DNA from: Ruminiclostridium herbifermentans
GTDB lineage: Bacteria; Bacillota; Clostridia; Acetivibrionales; DSM-1351
Direction: 5' to 3'
Length of the DNA stretch: 64,000 nt
Assembly: GCF_005473905.2 (NCBI RefSeq)
Contig: NZ_CP061336.1
Span: 1,728,501 to 1,792,500, forward strand
A program made the translations under genes and the position numbers. How positions within the stretch are numbered: position 1 is the stretch's first letter; every line of letters starts with the position of its first letter. Positions 1-8,964 of this stretch are shown in pieces. Under the pieces are notes generated by a model. It saw nothing but the letters and a program-made list of their open reading frames with translations. It made no database searches and was not told the DNA's origin.

Positions 1-942
1 CGAATTTTGGGAGTACAAAATGTAGGAGCACTAAATGACATTGTAAATGCAGGTAAAATAGGAGATTTAATAAGAGTAAGCGAAGCTATTCATGAGAAGA
101 AAATAGCTGAAATTGCTGATAAAATAACAAACCATGAGGAAGAAAAAAGAATTGTTCTTATTTCTGGACCATCCTCTTCTGGTAAAACTACCTTTGCAAA
201 TAGACTTGGTATTCAGCTTAGAGTCAATGGTTTCAATCCTCAGACTATTTCGTTAGATAATTATTTTGTAGATAGAGAAAAAACTCCAAAGGATTCAGAT
301 GGTGACTATGATTATGAAGCACTTGAAGCCATAGATGTTGATTTGTTCAATAAGCATCTTAATCAGCTATTAGAGGGCTTTGAGGTTGAAGTTCCAATTT
401 ATAATTTTGAAACAGGTTCAAGAGAGCCCTTTGGACAAAAAATGAAAATGAATAAAAATACCATTCTTGTAATAGAAGGCATACATGGTTTAAATGATAG
501 GCTTACAGCATCAATCTCACCAGAAGATAAATATAAGATTTATGTCAGTGCACTGACTTCAATGAATATTGATGATCACAATAGAATACCATCTACAGAT
601 ACCAGATTATTAAGAAGAATCGTAAGGGATAATCAATTTAGAGGATGCTCCGCGATTAATACAATAAATAGATGGCCTTCAGTGAGAAGAGGTGAGGAAA
701 AAAATATATTTCCTTATCAAGAGAATGCTGATATTATGTTTAACTCGTCGCTTGTATATGAGTTGTGTTTGTTGAAGACATATGCAGAGCCTCTTCTAAT
801 GGAATTGGGACAAGAAAATGAAAGATACTCTGAGGTTAAGAGATTGATTGAATTTTTGAGTTATTTCTTACCTATAGACGCAAAGGATGTTCCTAATAAT
901 TCTATAGTGAAGGAATTTATTGGAGGTAGTTGCTTCTTTTAG
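1..942 (+). CDS. Uridine kinase-like nucleoside kinase (5' end outside window)
   Basis: P-loop kinase of the phosphoribulokinase/uridine kinase superfamily, expected to phosphorylate a nucleoside with ATP or GTP in the cytoplasm. The reading frame is open at base 1, and family members usually carry an N-terminal TGS/threonyl-tRNA-synthetase-like region before the kinase, so this is most likely the C-terminal kinase part of a protein of about 550 residues; the TTG at position 7 is probably not the real start. Visible motifs are a Walker A loop (GPSSSGKTT, nt ~166-192), the SLDNYFVDR substrate region and the IEGIHGLN strand. The protein ends in the typical GGSCFF tail. Its exact nucleoside substrate cannot be read from sequence. 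It heads the signalling cluster that runs to 8.7 kb. Confidence 0.85.
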   Translation, partial: RILGVQNVGALNDIVNAGKIGDLIRVSEAIHEKKIAEIADKITNHEEEKRIVLISGPSSSGKTTFANRLGIQLRVNGFNPQTISLDNYFVDREKTPKDSDGDYDYEALEAIDVDLFNKHLNQLLEGFEVEVPIYNFETGSREPFGQKMKMNKNTILVIEGIHGLNDRLTASISPEDKYKIYVSALTSMNIDDHNRIPSTDTRLLRRIVRDNQFRGCSAINTINRWPSVRRGEEKNIFPYQENADIMFNSSLVYELCLLKTYAEPLLMELGQENERYSEVKRLIEFLSYFLPIDAKDVPNNSIVKEFIGGSCFF

Positions 943-960
943 GCAAAACTTAGTGAGAGT

Positions 961-1020
961 GAACCTCTAGTATATGGACGGTTAAAAAATTGGTTTATGG
1001 TGTTTAATTTCTAGAGGTTC
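961..1020. repeat. Perfect 10-bp inverted repeat after the kinase gene
   Basis: GAACCTCTAG (961-970) is exactly complementary to CTAGAGGTTC (1011-1020), with a 40-nt spacer. It begins 19 nt after the kinase stop codon. There is no T-run behind it, so it is not a canonical intrinsic terminator; it may be an mRNA 3' end structure. The rest of 943-1242 shows no gene. Confidence 0.4.
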
Positions 1021-1242
1021 TAGTAACAATCATTAAAAAGACCTTAACTTTGGCGCTAATAAAAGATTTATCGGTGCTGGAGATTTATCATTGGCTTGTT
1101 TATGCAAATTAACTTTATTTTAGCTATAATAAACTTTTCATTGATAAGTTCTCCTATACTAATAATTTTCAACTGCTAAAGTTGATTAGTCAATATATTG
1201 CAATATTATTTTTTAGGTACATACTCTATAAGGGGTGGGAAA

Positions 1243-1587
1243 ATGAAGCTACGTGAAATATCTGAAATATTGGAGGCTCAAGTAATTACTGGCGAAGATT
1301 TGTTGGAACATACTGTTACAGCGGGATGTGGTTCTGATTTAATGAGTGATGTAATGGCTTATGTAACAGAAAGTGTGTTACTGCTGACAGGACTTATTAA
1401 CTTACAGGTTATCAGAACTGCAGAAATGATGGATATAAAGGCTATTGTTTTTGTAAGAGGTAAGCTTCCATTAGATAGTATGGTTGAATTGGCAAGAGAA
1501 AAAGGGATTGTTTTAATGTCAACTAAGCTTACTATGTTTGTTTCGTGTGGCAGACTATATAATGCAGGTCTGCAAGGGAAATCTTAA
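1243..1587 (+). CDS. DRTGG domain protein
   Basis: Small (114 aa) stand-alone DRTGG-domain protein, the regulatory/ligand-binding fold also found in HPr-kinase-like and phosphotransacetylase-like proteins. The start is set at the ATG at 1243 because a strong ribosome binding site (aggggtggga) sits just before it; a longer frame from 1198 has none. Recognisable family features are the opening MKLREISEIL, CGSDLMSDVMAYV near residues 25-37, a hydrophobic strand and LLTGL, and VIRTAEMMDIKAIVFVRGK. The same gene type recurs at 4344, and both flank the ATPase and hydrogenase-like genes, an arrangement common in Clostridia. The specific ligand or partner is unknown; a sensory or regulatory role is inferred from context. 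Confidence 0.8.
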   Translation: MKLREISEILEAQVITGEDLLEHTVTAGCGSDLMSDVMAYVTESVLLLTGLINLQVIRTAEMMDIKAIVFVRGKLPLDSMVELAREKGIVLMSTKLTMFVSCGRLYNAGLQGKS

Positions 1588-1936
1588 AATGCTTGCTGAA
1601 AGGTTTGAGCTTTTTGAAATGGTATATAGATAATATATTATTCTAATTAGTGGTGAACATTAGCTTAGTAAGGGGTACACCTTATGATTAGCGGTTAAAA
1701 CAAGTTCTAGTTCGTTTGTGAAACTAGAAACACAAATAGTAACATTAAAGTGTATGCTCTGCTTTATTGCTCAAATCATGAAAAGCTGCTCGGTGCATTT
1801 TGATATGCTGTGAGAAGGATGAATGCTTGAAATGTAACTTTCATTTTTCTAGCTAGCTTTATAAAACTTTAGTATTTCTATAATCAGGTGATAGAGGAGG
1901 ACTGCGTCTGTGCCAGAATGTAAGTGGTATTGAAAA
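1588..1936. other. Intergenic region with a hairpin and a 7-codon upstream frame
   Basis: This 349-nt gap holds an 8-bp hairpin (TTCTAGTT 1705-1712, AACTAGAA 1722-1729). It also holds a strong ribosome binding site (gaggagg, 1894-1900) followed at normal spacing by GTG (1910) and a 7-codon frame ending in TGA at 1931-1933, 3 nt before the ATG of the next gene and in the same frame. This could be a translational coupling mini-gene, or the trace of an N-terminal change in the downstream gene. No other gene is visible. Confidence 0.35.
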
Positions 1937-2383
1937 ATGCTGAGCATGGATGTTAATCTAAATATGAGTACTATAAAGCTAAAGTATGAAATACCTGCAA
2001 ATGACTTTATAATCGCTGGGGAAGCCTCTAGTAATGTAAAAAACAAACTAACGCAAATTGGAGTTTCAGCCGATATAATTAAGAAGGCCGCTATTTCTAT
2101 GTATGAAGCTGAAATAAACGCAGTTATTCATGGAAATGGTGGATATGCATATGTTGAAATTTTTAGTGATAAGGTAGTTATTAAGATTGTTGATAGTGGC
2201 CCCGGAATTCCTGATGTGGAACAGGCAATGCAGGAGGGGTATTCAACGGCTCCTGATAAGATAAGAGAAATGGGCTTTGGAGCTGGAATGGGACTTCCAA
2301 ATATGAAGAAGTATGCTGACAAGCTAGAGATATATACTGAGGTTGGAAAGGGAACAACTATAATTATAACAGTTAATTTTTAG
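1937..2383 (+). CDS. Anti-sigma regulatory factor-type ATP-binding protein
   Basis: 148-aa GHKL-fold ATPase of the SpoIIAB/RsbW-like HATPase_c_2 family, expected to act as a serine kinase or anti-sigma-type switch protein in the cytoplasm. The N box (EAEINAVIHGNGG, ~57-69), G1 box (VDSGPGIPD) and G2 region (GFGAGMGLPNMKKY) are all present, so ATP binding should be intact. The stop at 1931 excludes an upstream extension in frame. The ATG at 1937 or the one at 1946 is the likely start; neither has a good ribosome binding site of its own, and the strong one lies before the 7-codon frame upstream. It sits between a DRTGG gene and the hydrogenase-like gene. No anti-anti-sigma or sigma partner is seen in the window. 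Confidence 0.85.
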   Translation: MLSMDVNLNMSTIKLKYEIPANDFIIAGEASSNVKNKLTQIGVSADIIKKAAISMYEAEINAVIHGNGGYAYVEIFSDKVVIKIVDSGPGIPDVEQAMQEGYSTAPDKIREMGFGAGMGLPNMKKYADKLEIYTEVGKGTTIIITVNF

Positions 2384-2484
2384 TTATATTGAGTTATAAA
2401 TTTAATTTTGAATTTAAGCATTATATTTAAATATTGATAGAATAAATATAAATATAAATATATAGTTTATGGTAGGGGGTTAAT

Positions 2485-3792
2485 GTGAAAGAGTATTTTC
2501 ATTCTGTTAATCTTGACAAAGACAAATGCAGAGGTTGTACTAATTGTATAAAGCGGTGTCCAACTGAGGCTATTCGTGTACGAAAAAGTAAAGCTCAGAT
2601 TATAAATGAGAGATGTATAGATTGCGGTGAATGTATACGTGTTTGTCCTTATCATGCTAAAACTGCCATAAATGATGGGCTAGATATAATTAATAATTTT
2701 AAATACAAAGTTGTTTTACCTGCACCATCTCTTTATGGTCAGTTTGATAAAAAGTATTCTAGAGACAATATTTTATTTGCATTAAAGTCAATTGGCTTTG
2801 ATTATGTTTTTGAGGTGGCAAAAGCTGCTGAAATAGTAAGTGAAGCTACAAGACAATTATTGAAAAATAATGAAATAAAAAAACCAATGATATCATCTGC
2901 TTGTCCAGCAGTTGTAAGACTTATTCAGGTTAGGTTTCCTGGATTGATTGATAATATTGTCAAATTGGAATCTCCGATGGAGGTTGCAGCTAAAATAGCA
3001 AAAAGTGAGATTCATGAAAAATATAATATACCTATGGATGATATTGGGGCATTTTTTATTTCGCCATGTGCTGCAAAGGCAACAAGTGTTAAATCTCCAT
3101 ATGAAAAGCAAAAATCAAATGTTGATGGAGTAATATTTATTAAAGATATATATTTAAAGATACTTTCTGCATTGAACAATGTAGATAATACGAAAAAGTT
3201 AGCAGAGGCCGGAGCAGACGGAATTGATTGGGCTAATTCTGGTGGCGAAAGTGGAGCGTTAGGTACTGAAAAGGTTTTATCTGTTGATGGAATTCACAAT
3301 GTTATTAAAATATTTGATGAAATTGAAGCAGACAGACTTAGTGATATTGAATTTGTTGAAGCGCTTTCATGTACAGGGGGCTGTCTGGGTGGACCATTAA
3401 CTTTGACTAATGTATTTATAGCAAAGACAACACAGAAGAAACATATGAGTGAAGCTTCAAAGAAAAGTATTAACGGTATATATAAAAGAAGCTATAAGGA
3501 TCTTGTATGGACATCAAATGTTGAATATAAGCCTGTTATGAAGCTAGATCAAAATGTTTCAAAAGCTATAGAAAAATTAGAAATGCTTGAAAAGCTATAT
3601 GAGGAGTTGCCTGGCTTGGATTGTGGTGCATGTGGATCTCCAAACTGTCGTGCACTTGCAGAAGATATTGTAAGAGGAACAGCTAATGAGACTGATTGTA
3701 TTTTTAAACTGAGAGAAAGAATACGGGGGTTAGCTGAGGAAATGGTAGAGTTAGGAGGAAAGATGCCTCCTGTTATGGATAGGGACAAATAA
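2485..3792 (+). CDS. Divergent [FeFe]-hydrogenase-like iron-sulfur protein
   Basis: 435-aa protein with an N-terminal two-cluster ferredoxin module (Cys15/18/21/25 and Cys44/47/50/54), an [FeFe]-hydrogenase H-cluster domain (~70-315) and a C-terminal four-Cys Fe-S domain of the RnfB/CO-dehydrogenase-gamma type (Cys380, 383, 388, 405). The three H-cluster motifs are altered. Motif L1 reads SSACP (ligand Cys140 kept, the preceding proton-relay Cys replaced by Ala), L2 reads SPCAAK (Cys195), and L3 reads ALSCTGGCLGG (Cys296, Cys300). All four cluster-ligand cysteines are present, but the missing relay Cys argues for poor turnover and a sensory rather than catabolic role. GTG start at 2485 after taggggg. 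Neighbours are regulatory proteins, not redox partners, which supports a sensor function by inference. Confidence 0.85.
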   Translation: MKEYFHSVNLDKDKCRGCTNCIKRCPTEAIRVRKSKAQIINERCIDCGECIRVCPYHAKTAINDGLDIINNFKYKVVLPAPSLYGQFDKKYSRDNILFALKSIGFDYVFEVAKAAEIVSEATRQLLKNNEIKKPMISSACPAVVRLIQVRFPGLIDNIVKLESPMEVAAKIAKSEIHEKYNIPMDDIGAFFISPCAAKATSVKSPYEKQKSNVDGVIFIKDIYLKILSALNNVDNTKKLAEAGADGIDWANSGGESGALGTEKVLSVDGIHNVIKIFDEIEADRLSDIEFVEALSCTGGCLGGPLTLTNVFIAKTTQKKHMSEASKKSINGIYKRSYKDLVWTSNVEYKPVMKLDQNVSKAIEKLEMLEKLYEELPGLDCGACGSPNCRALAEDIVRGTANETDCIFKLRERIRGLAEEMVELGGKMPPVMDRDK

Positions 3793-3823
3793 TTATTTGA
3801 TATAATAAAATAAAATTTGCTTA

Positions 3824-4165
3824 TTTGTCCCCGACAAGTAGCTTCGCTACTTGTCTCCGCAAATAAACTACGTTTATTTGAATTAGTTGGGCAAAGGTTG
3901 TTTGTCCCCGAAAGTAGCTTTGCTATTTATCTCAAAGAAGGGCAAAGCTTATTGGGCCCAAAAAGCAGAGTTACTTGATTTAGCAAAATAAACTTTACTT
4001 AATTTGGATTTGACAGCGGCAGAACTATTTGTCTCTGCTAATAAACATAGAATATTTGATTTAACTGTTAGGTAAAGCTTATTGTTTTTCGAAATGGTAG
4101 AGTTATTTGACTGGGCAAATAAAATAATATATTACATGTTTCAAAAATAGCGTTGCTGCTAAATT
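3824..4165. repeat. Degenerate tandem array of hairpin-bearing units
   Basis: The 551-nt gap 3793-4343 is filled by decayed repeats. The best unit has two near-perfect hairpins: 3834-3854 (acaagtagc/gctacttgt, 3-nt loop) and 3860-3880 (caaataaac/gtttatttg, 3-nt loop). The block TTTGTCCCCG recurs at 3824 and 3901. A junction motif GGcAAAGcTTaTT recurs near 3890, 3940 and 4070. Further worn copies carry gcaaaataaac, gctaataaac and gcaaataaaa. No protein frame explains it. Confidence 0.6.
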
Positions 4166-4343
4166 TAAGGCATTTGATTGGTATTTTGGACATGCCTATA
4201 TAAACTAACATTAAGTTTATATTAGTTTGATTATAAAGAGTTTTTATTTGCTAGTTATATAAAAGTGTAACCATTGACAATAGCATCGGTTATTTAGCCG
4301 ATAGTAATTGACTTTAAGCATTTTTTATAATGATGGAGGGCAA

Positions 4344-4682
4344 ATGTATATTGATGATCTAATTGCTGTAATAGATGGAAAACTTTTGACTCAAAAGGTT
4401 AAAAATGCTGTAAAAATAGAAAATGTTTATATTTGTGATTTACTTAGTTGGGTTATGTCTCATGCACAAAAAGGGGATGCATGGATTACTGTTTTAACAA
4501 ATGTTAATGTGCCTGCAGTTGCTATGTTGACTGATGTAGCATGTGTTATTATCCCAGAAGGAATAGACGTTGAAGAGTTAACGCTAAGGAAAGCGAATGA
4601 AAATGAAATAACAATAATCAGTACTAAGTACAGTGCTTTTGAGATTTGTAAGAAAATAATAAAGTCAATGGATAATAACTAA
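4344..4682 (+). CDS. DRTGG-like domain protein
   Basis: 112-aa protein, second member of the stand-alone DRTGG-like family in this cluster. The ATG at 4344 follows tggaggg at good spacing and gives the sequence MYIDDLIAVIDGKLL; a longer frame to 4308 lacks a binding site. It shares with the gene at 1243 the pattern of a short N-terminal helix, a strand with CDLLSWVMSHAQ, a hydrophobic strand leading to a VPAVAMLTDVACVIIPEG segment and a C-terminal ISTKYSAFEICKKI helix. It is followed by the PHP gene. Function is unknown beyond a probable regulatory ligand-binding role. Confidence 0.7.
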   Translation: MYIDDLIAVIDGKLLTQKVKNAVKIENVYICDLLSWVMSHAQKGDAWITVLTNVNVPAVAMLTDVACVIIPEGIDVEELTLRKANENEITIISTKYSAFEICKKIIKSMDNN

Positions 4683-4852
4683 TGATCCCTTTCTGGTAAA
4701 GAAGAGGTGGGGGGAACAGTGTGTTTTTCTTTTAAGGGAATTTTGATAATCCCTCCTTCATTGACAGAATTTATTAATATCCTTACGATGCAAAAATGGT
4801 GCAAAATTATTGTACAATAAATTAATATAGGATTCTTTTATGGAGGCAAAAA

Positions 4853-5572
4853 GTGAACGTTGCATATGATTTACATATTCATTCTTCATTATCTCCTTGT
4901 GCAGATAATGATATGACACCAAACAATATAGTCAATATGAGTATATTGAAGGGGTTGGATGTTATAGCAATAACTGATCATAACTCATGTGCAAACGTGC
5001 AGGCAATTGTAAATTGTGCAAAAAATACTTCATTACTTGTTATACCTGGTATAGAAATTGAGACTGCGGAAGAAATACATGTAATTTGTTTGTTTTCTGA
5101 TATGGAAAGAGCAGCAGAAATGCAGAAGCTAGTATACTCTAGATTACCTGATATCAAAAATAAGGAAGAAATTTTTGGTGAACAGCTCATATTTGATGAA
5201 AAAGATAATCTGATTTCAAAGGAGAGTAGACTACTTTTAACTGCAGCAGATATAACTATTAATGAGGTTTTTGATATTGTTAATAATGAACTAAACGGAA
5301 TTGCTATCCCAGCACATATTGATAGACAAGCCAATTCTATCATTTCAAGTTTTGGTACTATACCAGAGGATATAGATGTGAAATGTGTAGAGATTAGCGA
5401 TAGAAATACCGAAAGTACTATTATTTCAAATTTAATTAAATTAAATAGAACAAAAAGAATATATTCATCAGATGCACATTATTTGTGGGATATTCATGAA
5501 AGAGAGTACTTTGTAGAAGTTGAAAGTTTGACAATTACAAATGTTATCAAGACATTAGGAGTTAGTAAGTAA
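4853..5572 (+). CDS. PHP domain metal-dependent phosphoesterase
   Basis: 239-aa stand-alone PHP-family protein, expected to be a cytoplasmic metal-dependent phosphatase or nuclease-type phosphoesterase. Metal-binding motifs are visible: DLHIHSSLSPCAD (His7, His9), AITDHN near residues 40-45, a glutamate in PGIEIE, PAHID in the middle, and SSDAHYLW near the C-terminus. The GTG at 4853 is taken as start because tggaggc lies 6-12 nt before it. Family members act on substrates such as nucleoside 3',5'-bisphosphates or histidinol phosphate; the substrate here cannot be assigned. It closes the group of DRTGG, ATPase and hydrogenase-like genes. Confidence 0.85.
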   Translation: MNVAYDLHIHSSLSPCADNDMTPNNIVNMSILKGLDVIAITDHNSCANVQAIVNCAKNTSLLVIPGIEIETAEEIHVICLFSDMERAAEMQKLVYSRLPDIKNKEEIFGEQLIFDEKDNLISKESRLLLTAADITINEVFDIVNNELNGIAIPAHIDRQANSIISSFGTIPEDIDVKCVEISDRNTESTIISNLIKLNRTKRIYSSDAHYLWDIHEREYFVEVESLTITNVIKTLGVSK

Positions 5573-5612
5573 AAGATTTATAAGATTTATAATTTGTAAG
5601 TCTTTTATAAGT
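5572..5612 (+). terminator. Weak stem-loop after the PHP gene
   Basis: AAAGATTTA (5572-5580) pairs with TAAGTCTTT (5597-5605), one G-U pair, followed by TATAAGTTT. It overlaps the PHP stop codon and may end or attenuate transcription before the GGDEF-EAL gene. Confidence 0.35.
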
Positions 5613-5635
5613 TTCCTAATGAAAGGGGCTAAAGA

Positions 5636-8600
5636 ATGACATTAACTTATACTTTATCATTATTATTTTTTATATCTTTTTCTGTATATATTTTTTTGGG
5701 GCTATATATTTTTCTTCTTAATGTGAAAAGTACATTAAATAGATTGTTTCTTTTGGTTACTATTTCTCTAAGTATATGGTCGTTTGCTTTTTCAATGTGT
5801 TTTCTCACAACTGATCTTAATACAGCAGTGTCATGGAGAATGTTTGCAGCTATAGGATGGTCAACTATATTTAGTTTTTTAATACATTTTTTTATTCTAT
5901 TAACTGATAGAAGTGAGTTGTTAAAAAAAAGATGGGTTTACATATTAATTTATTTGCCAGCAGTGGTGTTTGTTATTGTTTTTTGCCTATATTTTAGCTT
6001 TGCAAGACAGCAGTATAACCTAGCTTATTCTGATGTTGGTTGGATAACTGTTGAAAAAAAGAATATTTGGGCTCAAATATATAATGTTTACTATGTATTT
6101 AGCACTATACTTGGCGTATATCTTCTGGGAAGTTGGGGAAAAAAATCAAAATCCGCAGATAAAAAAAAGATGTCATTTTTGATGATTGCTTCTTTTGCAT
6201 TTTCAGTTTTGTTAGGTACTGTAACCGAAACCATAGTTAATGTATATACGTCTGTACAATGTCCGCAGTTGGCTCCATTTCTAGCTGTTTTGCCTATTAG
6301 TGTTGTTTGCTATGTTACAAAAAAATACGGACTTTTAATCCCTAAGGATAATTTTGTAGCTGAACCAGGTAAAATATTGAATAAAGAAAATAAGGGAAGA
6401 ATACACCAGATAATGTCTGTAAGCTTTTTTATTGGAGCCCTGCTAAATTTTATATCTCAGTTTTACTTTAATAAGAGAGAAATTTCTTCTATACTATTCT
6501 TCAGTATATTTTTGATTTTTGTTGGAATATTGATTCAAATTATTCGAAAATTGCCAATGAAAGAGGATAAAAGAGGCTTGCTCTTTACGGCTACTATATC
6601 TTTAACCGTTCCAATAATTACATTTGAGTACATCAGTACTGGAAGTACAACTGTTTGGGCAGCTCCTTTCATTTTTGTTATGATTTGTGTTGTGTTTAAT
6701 AAACGTCAATTGTTATATGCTTTAGGTATATCTGTTATTATTACGCAATTTATTGTATGGATAAAGGTACCAGCTGTTTATGTGAGGGTTGATGGAGCTG
6801 ACTATCTTGTCAGAATTGCTTTTTTTGGTATAACTATTTTGATGGCTTATTATATTAATCAAATATATATTAATCGTCTGAAAGAGAACGAAAATCAAAT
6901 TAAATTTCAGAAAATGATTTCTACTATTTCAGCTGATTTAATTGGAGTTAATGAATTTAATATTGATGAGAAAATAGATTCTTTCTTAAACTACAGTGGA
7001 GATTATTTTGATTTAGACAGAATAATGTTTGTAAGTTTATCTAAAAATTTCAAAACCTATGAATGGTATAAACAAGGTATGGAATCTGCAATTGAATATA
7101 TTCCTAATATTATAGAGAATAATATGAAATGGTGGAAGAGACAGCTATATAATAAAGATATAGTGCATATTTCTGATATAGAAATGCTTCCAGAGGAAGC
7201 AACTAAAGAGAAAGCAATTTTAGAAGAGCTAAAGGTTAAATCTTTATATGCAATTCCACTGACTAGAAAAGGCCGAGCTTTAGGTTTTTTGATTTTTATT
7301 TCTAATCAAGAAAAAGAATTCTTTAATGATAATCATAAAAAATTGCTCAAAATTCTGTCAAATATATTGACAGATGGTTTAATTAAAGTGGAAGCTGAAA
7401 AAGAAATTTGCTATATGGCATATTATGATTCTTTATCGGGTATACCTAATCGTACATTATTCAAAAATAGATTAGACCAGGAAATCGCTTTAGCAAAGAG
7501 AGATAATACTTTAATAGGTGTAATTTTCATTGATCTAGATTCCTTTAAGCTTATAAATGATACCATTGGGCATTTTGGCGGAAATGAAGTAATAAAGGAG
7601 GTCGCAAACAGGCTTACAGCTTGTACACGTAAACATGATACAGTTGCACGTTTTGGTGGTGATGAATTTTTAGTACTTGTTAACCAAGTTACTGAAATAG
7701 ATGATATTGAAAAGATTGCAAATGAAATTCTTATATCTATATCAAAACCAATATCTATTCAAGATCAAGAGTTTTTCACTACTGCTAGTATGGGTATTTC
7801 TATTTATCCTTATGATGGTGAAGATACAGAAACATTAATTAAGAATGCGGACTTAGCAATGTATAGTTCTAAAGAAAATGGCAAGCATCAATATACTATA
7901 TGTTCTTCAAAGATTAAAGATGAGGTATCGAATAAGACAAAAATTACCAACCATCTATATAGAGCCATTGAAAAGAATGAATTTGTTTTATATTATCAAC
8001 CACAGATATGTACTGCTACAAAAGAAATAGTTGGTGTTGAGGCTTTGCTTCGTTGGGATAATCATGAGTTTGGAATGATTCCACCAAAGGTATTTATGCC
8101 ATTAGCCGAGCAGACAGGATTGATTGATCCTATTGGCAAATGGGTGCTTGAAACAGCATGTCGTCAGAATAAAAAGTGGCAGGAGGAGGGACTACCTCCT
8201 ATAAGAATGTCTGTAAATCTTGCTGCTGAGCAATTTCAAGATAAAAAGCTGATTAGTTTTGTCAATAAAGTGCTATGCGAAACCAAGCTGGATGCAAAGT
8301 ATCTTGAATTGGAAATTACTGAAAGTGCTGCCGTAGATAAAGAAAAATATAAGTATACAATACAGATGCTGAATGAACTAAAAGCACTGGGTGTATCTAT
8401 TTCAATAGATGATTTTGGAACGGAGTATTCCTCTTTAGGTAGATTAAAGACTTTACCTATAGATCAGCTTAAAATAGATATGCAGTTTGTTCAGAATATA
8501 TCAGAGAGTAAAAAAGATGAAGCAATTGTAAAGACTATAATTCAACTTGCAAAAAATCTCGAACTCAATGTAATTGCTGAAGGTGTAGAGAAAGAAGAAC

Positions 8601-8707
8601 AGTACGAATTTCTTAAGAGAGAAATGTGTGATGAAATACAGGGGTATTATTTTTATAAACCTATGCCTGTTTCAGAATTGGAAAAAATTCTGTTTAGTCA
8701 AAAATGA
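5636..8707 (+). CDS. Membrane GGDEF-EAL cyclic-di-GMP enzyme with 7TM-like and GAF regions
   Basis: 1023-aa protein that should make and/or break cyclic di-GMP at the membrane. An N-terminal block of about seven membrane helices (~1-235, resembling the histidine-kinase 7TM region) is followed by a second set of helices (~255-415), a GAF-like domain (~440-585), a GGDEF domain (~600-770) and an EAL domain (~780-1020). The active-site GGDEF is intact at 674-678, with an RxxD inhibitory site (RKHD) five residues before the RF preceding it. The EAL domain keeps EALLRW (802-807), ELEITES, DDFGTEYSSL, KIDMQFV and QGYYFYKP, so both activities look possible. The start is the ATG at 5636 after gaaaggggc. 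Which activity dominates cannot be decided from sequence. Confidence 0.9.
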   Translation: MTLTYTLSLLFFISFSVYIFLGLYIFLLNVKSTLNRLFLLVTISLSIWSFAFSMCFLTTDLNTAVSWRMFAAIGWSTIFSFLIHFFILLTDRSELLKKRWVYILIYLPAVVFVIVFCLYFSFARQQYNLAYSDVGWITVEKKNIWAQIYNVYYVFSTILGVYLLGSWGKKSKSADKKKMSFLMIASFAFSVLLGTVTETIVNVYTSVQCPQLAPFLAVLPISVVCYVTKKYGLLIPKDNFVAEPGKILNKENKGRIHQIMSVSFFIGALLNFISQFYFNKREISSILFFSIFLIFVGILIQIIRKLPMKEDKRGLLFTATISLTVPIITFEYISTGSTTVWAAPFIFVMICVVFNKRQLLYALGISVIITQFIVWIKVPAVYVRVDGADYLVRIAFFGITILMAYYINQIYINRLKENENQIKFQKMISTISADLIGVNEFNIDEKIDSFLNYSGDYFDLDRIMFVSLSKNFKTYEWYKQGMESAIEYIPNIIENNMKWWKRQLYNKDIVHISDIEMLPEEATKEKAILEELKVKSLYAIPLTRKGRALGFLIFISNQEKEFFNDNHKKLLKILSNILTDGLIKVEAEKEICYMAYYDSLSGIPNRTLFKNRLDQEIALAKRDNTLIGVIFIDLDSFKLINDTIGHFGGNEVIKEVANRLTACTRKHDTVARFGGDEFLVLVNQVTEIDDIEKIANEILISISKPISIQDQEFFTTASMGISIYPYDGEDTETLIKNADLAMYSSKENGKHQYTICSSKIKDEVSNKTKITNHLYRAIEKNEFVLYYQPQICTATKEIVGVEALLRWDNHEFGMIPPKVFMPLAEQTGLIDPIGKWVLETACRQNKKWQEEGLPPIRMSVNLAAEQFQDKKLISFVNKVLCETKLDAKYLELEITESAAVDKEKYKYTIQMLNELKALGVSISIDDFGTEYSSLGRLKTLPIDQLKIDMQFVQNISESKKDEAIVKTIIQLAKNLELNVIAEGVEKEEQYEFLKREMCDEIQGYYFYKPMPVSELEKILFSQK

Positions 8708-8964
8708 AACAGAACATAGATCATGATACATAACTTAATGCGTTGTACAATTTGATATTTTAACCTTATAGGAAAAAAATATTATAGTAAAATTATTATA
8801 GAAAAATTACCGTACTTTTATACTGATAACTCTGTACAAACTTATCTAAATAGAACTCTCAAGATAATTTTTGAATTAGTATTTGTTCAACAGCATCATT
8901 CTGTTTGCCTGCAAAGAGTTTTGGGCTTGCAGAATGATTTTATACATAAATGATTTTATACATA
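8708..8964. other. Intergenic region with an arm of the dispersed palindromic repeat
   Basis: No gene is visible. Bases 8834-8853 (GTACAAACTTATCTAAATAG) match the left arm of the long palindromes at 53107 and 58935, but no right arm follows, so it is a remnant. Confidence 0.45.
8895..8943 (+). terminator. Candidate terminator downstream of the GGDEF-EAL gene
   Basis: ATCATTCTG (8895-8903) is perfectly complementary to CAGAATGAT (8930-8938), followed by TTTATA. The loop is long (26 nt) and lies 190 nt after the stop codon, so the call is tentative. Confidence 0.4.

Noticed and set aside
3824-4165. Repeat array as a possible CRISPR
   Set aside because: Units are unequal, drifted and contiguous, with no constant repeat separated by equal spacers, and no cas gene is near.
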